Below are positions 58,573 through 64,000 of a DNA stretch of 64,000 nucleotides, one piece after another (position 1 is the first letter of the stretch; each line of letters starts with the position of its first letter). The notes under the pieces were generated by a model. The model was not told the origin of the DNA. It ran no database searches and was given only the letters and a program-made list of their open reading frames with translations. Source of the stretch: UBA940 sp031547885. GTDB lineage: Bacteria; Bacteroidota; Bacteroidia; Bacteroidales; Rikenellaceae. The DNA is taken from contig JAVBRO010000005.1 in the NCBI GenBank assembly GCA_031547885.1, positions 1 to 64,000 on the forward strand, given 5' to 3'. The position numbers and the translations under genes are program-made.

Positions 58573-60318
58573 ATGAAAAAGCGTATTTTATTGATAATAT
58601 CGTCGGGCATTTTTCTTTTTTCCGGATGCGTGGACCTGAACCAGAATCCGCTATACTATGCTTCGACCGAAAACTGGTTCTCGGACGAGGACGAGTTTAC
58701 GATGTCTGTTAATAACTTCTACCGTCACACATATTGGTACTTTGAAGTCAGCCGGTTCAGCCATACCGACCGTTGGACCGACGACTGGAACCAGCGCGAC
58801 TATCTGTATGACTGGCTGCAGGGGAGCTATACCTCGGATTTTCCTCAGGTACACAGTGCCTGGTTCGGTTTTTACGGAGGAGTGACAAGGGCCAACACGG
58901 TGTTGTCCAAGGTCCATGATATGCGCGGCAAAGGGACCATTGCAGAAGATATACTGGATGTTTACGAAGGAGAAGCCTGTTTCTTCAGAGCATGTTTCTA
59001 TGCTTATCTGGTTTTCCTGTGGGGCGATGTCCCGTTCTATACGGAATATCTGTTCCTCGAAGATGCCTACCAGATGGGCAGGACCGATAAGGCGGTCGTT
59101 ATGGAACAGGTATACAAAGACTTCGACAGGGCGGCAGTGCTTTTGCCCCCGAGCTATCCCACTTTATTCTCTAAAGAGAACCGCATAACAAAGGGTGCGG
59201 CCTACGGTTTCAAGGCAAGGGCCGCTATCTGGATGTCCGATTGGGCGACAGCGGCAAAGGCAGCCAAGGATTGTATGGACCTGGGCGTCTACTCGCTGCA
59301 TCCCAGTTTCAGGACTCTCTTCCTGTCGTCGACCAGAGTATCTCCGGAGTATATATTCGTCCTGCCGCGTTCCAAGGAGATAATGAACGATGCTGAAGCC
59401 ACGAGCAGCCGTATGCCGCGCAATTCGGGAGGCACTGCGACCGCCCAGCCTTCATGGGAACTTATGTGCTCTTATCTCTGTACCGACGGGAAACCGATAG
59501 ACAAATCGAATCTGTACGACCCCAAAAACCCGTTCAATAACAGGGATCCGCGCATGGCGGAGACCATGGTGGAGTTCGGTACCGAGTTCCTCGGGTATAT
59601 CTGGAGTCCCGGGACCAAGAGCGTCAAAAATGTCACTACCGGTGCGACGTCGTCAGACAACAGGGACTCGCGGCTGCTCTATAAAGATGCATCTTACAAT
59701 GGCATGACCCTGAAAAAAGGTGTCGATGAAACATGGCAGGACGGTAAGGACTCCGACTACTCCTACAAAATTCTTCGCTATGCCGACGTTCTGCTGATGT
59801 ATGCCGAAGCCAAAATGGAACTCAATCAGATAGACAATACCGTCCTGGCGGCCATCAACGATGTGCGCTCCCGTGCCTATAACGATACGGGGCTGGCTTA
59901 TCCCAAGGTAACCACGACGAATCAGGACGAACTGCGCACTATCATCCGTATGGAACGCCGCATGGAATTTGCGTGGGAGAACCGCCGCTGGTTCGACCTT
60001 ATCCGCTGGCGCCTGGCTGAAGTGGCATGCGACCGTCCGATATATTGCCATCCCCAGACGACCGAGTTGGAAACGATTATAAACAGCGGCAACTATTTCT
60101 TCCCGCCGGTGCTTCCAAAGATCGACAAAGACGGTCTTGTGGACCTTTCTCCGCTGTATAACTATAAATTTACAGTAATGGAGGGCGGTAAGGAAGTTGA
60201 GAAAAGCCCTATCATTATTATCAACCAAAGGAGTTTCAATCCACGGCAATATCTCATGCCGATCCCGGACACTGAACTAATGATCTGCCCCAACCTGGTT
60301 CAGAACGACGATTATTAA
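58573..60318 (+). CDS. SusD-type surface glycan/nutrient-binding lipoprotein
   Basis: The 581-residue product has a lipobox (FSGC, Cys about 19) and the helical SusD fold: N-terminal TPR-like helices (about 30-320, with EGEACFFRACFYAYLVFLWGDVPFYTE) and the C-terminal ILRYADVLLMYAEAKMEL and RMERRMEFAWENRRWFDLIRW segments (about 395-485). It acts as the lid of the SusC transporter. The gene is 10 bp upstream of the first MBL-fold lipoprotein, and the whole cluster is probably one transcript. Confidence 0.95.
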   Translation: MKKRILLIISSGIFLFSGCVDLNQNPLYYASTENWFSDEDEFTMSVNNFYRHTYWYFEVSRFSHTDRWTDDWNQRDYLYDWLQGSYTSDFPQVHSAWFGFYGGVTRANTVLSKVHDMRGKGTIAEDILDVYEGEACFFRACFYAYLVFLWGDVPFYTEYLFLEDAYQMGRTDKAVVMEQVYKDFDRAAVLLPPSYPTLFSKENRITKGAAYGFKARAAIWMSDWATAAKAAKDCMDLGVYSLHPSFRTLFLSSTRVSPEYIFVLPRSKEIMNDAEATSSRMPRNSGGTATAQPSWELMCSYLCTDGKPIDKSNLYDPKNPFNNRDPRMAETMVEFGTEFLGYIWSPGTKSVKNVTTGATSSDNRDSRLLYKDASYNGMTLKKGVDETWQDGKDSDYSYKILRYADVLLMYAEAKMELNQIDNTVLAAINDVRSRAYNDTGLAYPKVTTTNQDELRTIIRMERRMEFAWENRRWFDLIRWRLAEVACDRPIYCHPQTTELETIINSGNYFFPPVLPKIDKDGLVDLSPLYNYKFTVMEGGKEVEKSPIIIINQRSFNPRQYLMPIPDTELMICPNLVQNDDY

Positions 60319-60328
60319 AAAATAAGTT

Positions 60329-61612
60329 ATGAAACGGTATTATTTGATATTTTGCTCGCTCTTCTGCATACTTCTGATAAGTTGCGGAGGCAGTGGCGGC
60401 GGCGATACCAACGAAAACGGCCAGCCTTCGTCGGGCAAGCCCGAACTTGGTAAGGTTTTGCCCGACTGGTCGGAAGGATATCTGGATATCCACGCTGTAA
60501 ATACGGGGAGGGGTGAATGCATGCTCCTCATATTTCCCGACGGCACGACCATGATGGTGGACGCAGCCAGTTCGGCGACCGACAATGAGGCGGAGGAGGA
60601 CAGCGGCGGCGCCACTCCTGTCAAACCCGCAGGGAAGGAGCCTGTCGAGACTATAATCAACTATATTTCGCATTTTATCAAAGCGGCGAGCGGCAAGCTG
60701 GACTATGTAATGCTCAGCCACTGGCATGCCGACCATATCGGGGGGCCTCCCGATGCGGCGACCATGCCCATGCACTCTTCGAACCAGTTCATATTGTGCG
60801 GAGTGACCAGGATCGGGACTGAAATCCCGGTAGGTAAACTTATCGACCGGGGCAGCACGTTCCCGAAGGCTTTGGGCTTTTCCGGCATGAAAAATTACCT
60901 GAAATATGCAGATTGGAGCAAGACGGAATACGGTACCGTGCGTGAAGAGGCCGAAGTCGGCAAAACCAGCCAGATCGTCCTGAAAAGAAATCCCGCGACG
61001 TATCCCGACTTCTCTGTGCGGACTGTCGTTAAGAACGGTTTTATCTGGACGGGCGAGGGCGACGGGGTGAAGAACACCTTCAGCGAAGATCCCACTGAAC
61101 TGGCTAAAGCCGACGAGAATAAGTTCTCGGCCGGATTCCTTCTGAAGTATGGCAAATTCGACTACTTCTCAGGGGGCGACCTGTCGTATTCGGGACGTTC
61201 AAATATCGGGACATGGGTTGACATCGAGTATTCCCTCTCCTTGGTAATACCGCAGGTAGAGGTAATGAAGGCCCACCACCACGGGACTTCCAACTGCAAC
61301 AGCGCCGAATTCCTGAAAGCAGTGAAACCCGATGCGGTGCTGGTCAACGTGTGGCAGGACGTACAGCCCAATCCCGCCACTGTCGACAGAATATTCGCAG
61401 CCAACAAAAACTGCAATATTTTCACCACCAACATGACCGACAGAAACAAGGGTGTCATAGGGGCGAGCACGGTTGCTAAGATCAAAAGCACGAGCGGACA
61501 TATCGTCGTGCGCGTCAGCCCCGGAGGCGATCAATACTACATCTACATATTGAACGACAACAACGAGAAATACGTTGTACAGCGGATATTCGGTCCGTAT
61601 GAATGTAAGTGA
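60329..61612 (+). CDS. ComEC-like metallo-beta-lactamase-fold lipoprotein 1
   Basis: The 427-residue product has a lipobox (LLISC, Cys about 19), a Gly/Ser-rich tether and a metallo-beta-lactamase fold. Metal ligands are visible in HWHADH (His131, His133, Asp135, His136), GGD near 282-284 and AHHHGT (His316-318). The order HxHxDH, GGD, HHGT is that of the ComEC/Rec2 extracellular domain, which is thought to act as a nuclease or phosphodiesterase. It ends with a conserved VQRIFGPYECK. The lipid anchor implies a surface or periplasmic location. It is followed by two paralogues. A role in cleaving the substrate of the SusCD pair is inferred. Confidence 0.88.
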   Translation: MKRYYLIFCSLFCILLISCGGSGGGDTNENGQPSSGKPELGKVLPDWSEGYLDIHAVNTGRGECMLLIFPDGTTMMVDAASSATDNEAEEDSGGATPVKPAGKEPVETIINYISHFIKAASGKLDYVMLSHWHADHIGGPPDAATMPMHSSNQFILCGVTRIGTEIPVGKLIDRGSTFPKALGFSGMKNYLKYADWSKTEYGTVREEAEVGKTSQIVLKRNPATYPDFSVRTVVKNGFIWTGEGDGVKNTFSEDPTELAKADENKFSAGFLLKYGKFDYFSGGDLSYSGRSNIGTWVDIEYSLSLVIPQVEVMKAHHHGTSNCNSAEFLKAVKPDAVLVNVWQDVQPNPATVDRIFAANKNCNIFTTNMTDRNKGVIGASTVAKIKSTSGHIVVRVSPGGDQYYIYILNDNNEKYVVQRIFGPYECK

Positions 61613-61745
61613 CAAAGGTTTTAAGGGGTTTTTAAGGGTTTTGGGGTAACAAGTTTTTCTCCGTCTTCTTTCCCCTGCCTGCATTCCGGGCAGGGGGATG
61701 AAGAAGGGCCGGCCGCAATCGGGAGTAAACGTATAATAGGATATT
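61613..61745. other. Spacer hairpin between MBL lipoprotein genes 1 and 2
   Basis: The CCCCTGCC / GGGCAGGGG hairpin (around 61673-61697) is mirrored by a related one in the next spacer (63075-63097), with a shared following CGGGAGT word. The spacers therefore belong to the duplicated unit. Confidence 0.55.
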
Positions 61746-63023
61746 ATGAAAGGGTATTATTTAGCTATTTATTCGCTTCTCTGCATACTTATTATAAGTT
61801 GCGGAGGCAGCTCAGGGACGCCCGAAGGCCCGCCCGACGATCCTGCAAAACCCCAATTGGGCAAAGTGCTGCCCGACTGGTCGGAAGGGTATCTGGATAT
61901 CCACGCCATAAACACCGGCAGGGGTGAATGTGCCCTCTACATATTTCCCGACGGCACGACCATGATGGTCGACGCAGCCAGCGCTTCTACCGACAATGAG
62001 GCCGAAGAGGACAGTGGCGGCGCCACTCCTATCAAACCCACCGGAAAGGAGCCCGTCGAAACCGTAGTCAACTACATCTCGCATTTCATCGAGGCGGCGA
62101 GCGGCAAACTGGATTATATCATGCTGAGCCACTGGCACGGAGATCACATCGGGGGACCTCCAAATGCAGCCATGGAGACACACTCATCAGGCAAGTTCAT
62201 ACTCTGCGGGGTGACCCGGATCGGGACGGCGTTCGAGGTCGGCAAACTGATCGACCGCGGCAGAACGTATCCGAAGGCGGTGAACTCTACCGGCGTACAG
62301 AATTACTTCAGGTATGTGGACTGGATCACGGAACAGGGAAACACGGTGCGTGAAGAGGCCGTTGTGGGGCCGACCACCCAGGTCGTCATGAAGGTGAACC
62401 CTTCCGCGTATTCCAATTTCATGGTACGGAATGTCTGTAAGAACGGTTATATCTGGACGGGCGAAGGCACCGACGGGTCTAAGAATACCTTCACTACGGA
62501 TCCCACCGAGCTGGATAAAGCCGATGAAAACAAATTCTCGATAGGATTCCTCATGAAGTACGGCAAATTCGACTACTTCGCAGGAGGCGACATCTCATAT
62601 TCGGGCCGTTCTTTGGTAGGGGCATGGATAGACATTGAGTCTTCACTGGCGACGGTTATGCCTCAGGTCGAGGTGATGAAAGCCCACCACCACGGGACTC
62701 AGAACTGCAACAGCGACGATTTTCTGAAAGCGGCGAAGCCCGATGCCGTCGTGGCCCACGTATGGCAGGACGTGCAGCCCAATCCCGCCACTGTCGCAAG
62801 AATGTTCTCGGCCAACAAGGAGTGCAACATTTTCACTACTAATATGACCGACCGGAATAAGGGTGTGTTGGGTGCGGCCACGGTTGCGAAGATCAAAAGC
62901 ACGAGCGGACATATCGTCGTGCGCGTCAGCCCCGGGGGTGACCAATACTACATCTACATATTGAACGACAACAACGAAAAATACGTTGTACAGCGGATAT
63001 TCGGTCCGTACGAATGTAAATAG
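61746..63023 (+). CDS. ComEC-like metallo-beta-lactamase-fold lipoprotein 2
   Basis: The 425-residue paralogue of the preceding protein has the lipobox ISC and the same domain order: HWHGDHIGG, GGDISYSGR and AHHHGTQNC. Its C-terminus is identical to protein 1 for the last 40 or so residues, which points to recent duplication or gene conversion. The middle (about residues 150-260) is more divergent, so substrate-contacting loops may have diversified. Confidence 0.88.
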   Translation: MKGYYLAIYSLLCILIISCGGSSGTPEGPPDDPAKPQLGKVLPDWSEGYLDIHAINTGRGECALYIFPDGTTMMVDAASASTDNEAEEDSGGATPIKPTGKEPVETVVNYISHFIEAASGKLDYIMLSHWHGDHIGGPPNAAMETHSSGKFILCGVTRIGTAFEVGKLIDRGRTYPKAVNSTGVQNYFRYVDWITEQGNTVREEAVVGPTTQVVMKVNPSAYSNFMVRNVCKNGYIWTGEGTDGSKNTFTTDPTELDKADENKFSIGFLMKYGKFDYFAGGDISYSGRSLVGAWIDIESSLATVMPQVEVMKAHHHGTQNCNSDDFLKAAKPDAVVAHVWQDVQPNPATVARMFSANKECNIFTTNMTDRNKGVLGAATVAKIKSTSGHIVVRVSPGGDQYYIYILNDNNEKYVVQRIFGPYECK

Positions 63024-63124
63024 CAAGGGGTTTTTGGGGATGTTTTTAGGAGGCTGCTTTTCCCCCGGGCCCGCATGCCGGGCAGGGGGAAAGGCGGTCG
63101 GGAGTGAAAAGGTAAAAAAAGTTT

Positions 63125-64000
63125 ATGAAACGATATTATTCGATATTTTGCCCGCTTTTATGCGTGCTTCTGATTAGTTGCGGCGGTAACGACGGCCCCG
63201 GCGGCGGCAAAACCAACGGGGACGATGACGGCGACGGTATATTGGTGCCCGAAGCGGGTAAAATATTACCCGACTGGTCGGAAGGATATCTGGACATACA
63301 TGCCATAAACACCGGCCGGGGCGAAAGCTCCCTCCTTATATTTCCCGACGGCACTACCATGCTGATAGACGCCGCCAGTTCGGACATAGATGAAAACGAT
63401 GACATCCCGCCGCCAGCCCTCAAACCCGCAGGATCTGATCCGGCCACGACGATAACCAACTACGTTTCGCATTTCATTGAGGCGGCAAGCGGCAAGTTGA
63501 ATTATATGATGATCAGCCATTGGCATGGCGACCACATCGGAGGCCCGCCCGAACCGGCAACCATGGAGATACACTCTTCGTATAAATACATACTATGCGG
63601 TGCGACCAGGGTCGGAGCCACCATCCGCGTCGACAAATTCATCGATCGCGGCACCACATATCCGAGAAATATGTCTACAGCCTATCCCGCCGTCTCCAAT
63701 TACCTCCGGTTCGTGGATTGGGCTAAAACCGAATACGGCAGCGAACGCGAAGAGGCCGTTGTGGGGGTGACCGACCAGCTGGTCCTTAAAGAGAACCCCG
63801 GAAAATATTCCAATTTCATGATCAGGACCCTTATGTCGAGCGGTGTGGCATGGACGGGGTACGGCACCACCGTTAAGAGTACCTTTCCCGCTGATATCAA
63901 CGAAGTGCTGGCTGCGAGTTTCGACGAGAACAAATATTCGATCGCATTCCATCTCAGATACGGCATGTTCGATTTTTATACCGGCGGGGACCTGTCGTAT
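63125..64000 (+). CDS. ComEC-like metallo-beta-lactamase-fold lipoprotein 3 (cut by window end)
   Basis: The 292 visible residues begin with the same lipoprotein start (MKRYYSIFCPLLC, Cys in LISC) and include HWHGDHIGGPPEP and GGDLSY at the very edge. By comparison with its paralogues about 130 residues, including the HHHGT motif, lie beyond the window. It is the most divergent of the three, with an Asp/Gly-rich tether and a different 200-280 region. Confidence 0.85.
   Translation, partial: MKRYYSIFCPLLCVLLISCGGNDGPGGGKTNGDDDGDGILVPEAGKILPDWSEGYLDIHAINTGRGESSLLIFPDGTTMLIDAASSDIDENDDIPPPALKPAGSDPATTITNYVSHFIEAASGKLNYMMISHWHGDHIGGPPEPATMEIHSSYKYILCGATRVGATIRVDKFIDRGTTYPRNMSTAYPAVSNYLRFVDWAKTEYGSEREEAVVGVTDQLVLKENPGKYSNFMIRTLMSSGVAWTGYGTTVKSTFPADINEVLAASFDENKYSIAFHLRYGMFDFYTGGDLSY

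Overview
The window reads as a chromosomal segment of a gut-type Bacteroidota, most likely order Bacteroidales and of Rikenellaceae/Alistipes character. The taxonomic call is inference. It rests on a SusC/SusD pair, FimA/Mfa2-type fimbrillins, an ECF sigma/FecR pair, DUF4290, DUF3575 and DUF3868 proteins, and several promoters of the Bacteroidota form (TTTG, about 20 nt, TAnnTTTG). Coding DNA is GC-rich and most spacers are AT-rich. I saw no tRNA, rRNA, CRISPR array, transposase or phage gene.

Layout. 0.2-8 kb: lipoprotein and small membrane protein, a secreted DNA/RNA nuclease, two family-2 glycosyltransferases, a Stealth-type sugar-phosphate transferase, a HAD phosphatase and a LuxE-like acyl-protein synthetase. 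8.3-16.8 kb: housekeeping and stress genes (thioredoxin reductase, a sigma-54 activator without a DNA-binding domain, DUF4290, a thioredoxin-fold lipoprotein without its CxxC, LpxH, sulfatase, thyA, an AT-rich orphan, folA). 17.3-22.5 kb: a five-gene heterodisulfide-reductase-like operon ending in a cytochrome b/ferredoxin/CCG fusion. 22.6-35.0 kb: ybaK and two leftward export operons, one MacAB-TolC-like and one YbhGFSR-like under a TetR regulator.

35.6-52.5 kb is a complete fimbrial locus. An ECF sigma factor and a FecR anti-sigma factor are followed by a beta-barrel protein carrying an STN signalling domain, an OmpA-like protein, a major fimbrillin, an Mfa2-type anchor and three very large modular tip-like lipoproteins. 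The architecture suggests that the STN-barrel protein reports on the fimbrial outer-membrane station to FecR, as FecA-type transducers do for iron. From 54.5 kb to the right edge there is a ribokinase-SusC-SusD cluster followed by three tandem ComEC-like metallo-beta-lactamase-fold lipoproteins, the last one cut by the window end. This looks like a surface system for scavenging a phosphodiester or nucleic-acid-type substrate, but the substrate is inferred.

Two families of palindromic repeats run through the window. Family 1 has four copies of about 180 bp with inverted ends and exchangeable halves, plus one collapsed copy. Family 2 (about 70-90 bp) occurs once between genes and twice inside open reading frames, where it encodes the front part of the signal peptides of two adjacent fimbrial tip lipoproteins. 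The points most worth following are the repeat-derived signal peptides, the STN-barrel/FecR fimbrial switch, the MBL-lipoprotein triplet beside SusCD, and the Hdr-like operon with its start codon buried in a perfect 27-bp inverted repeat.
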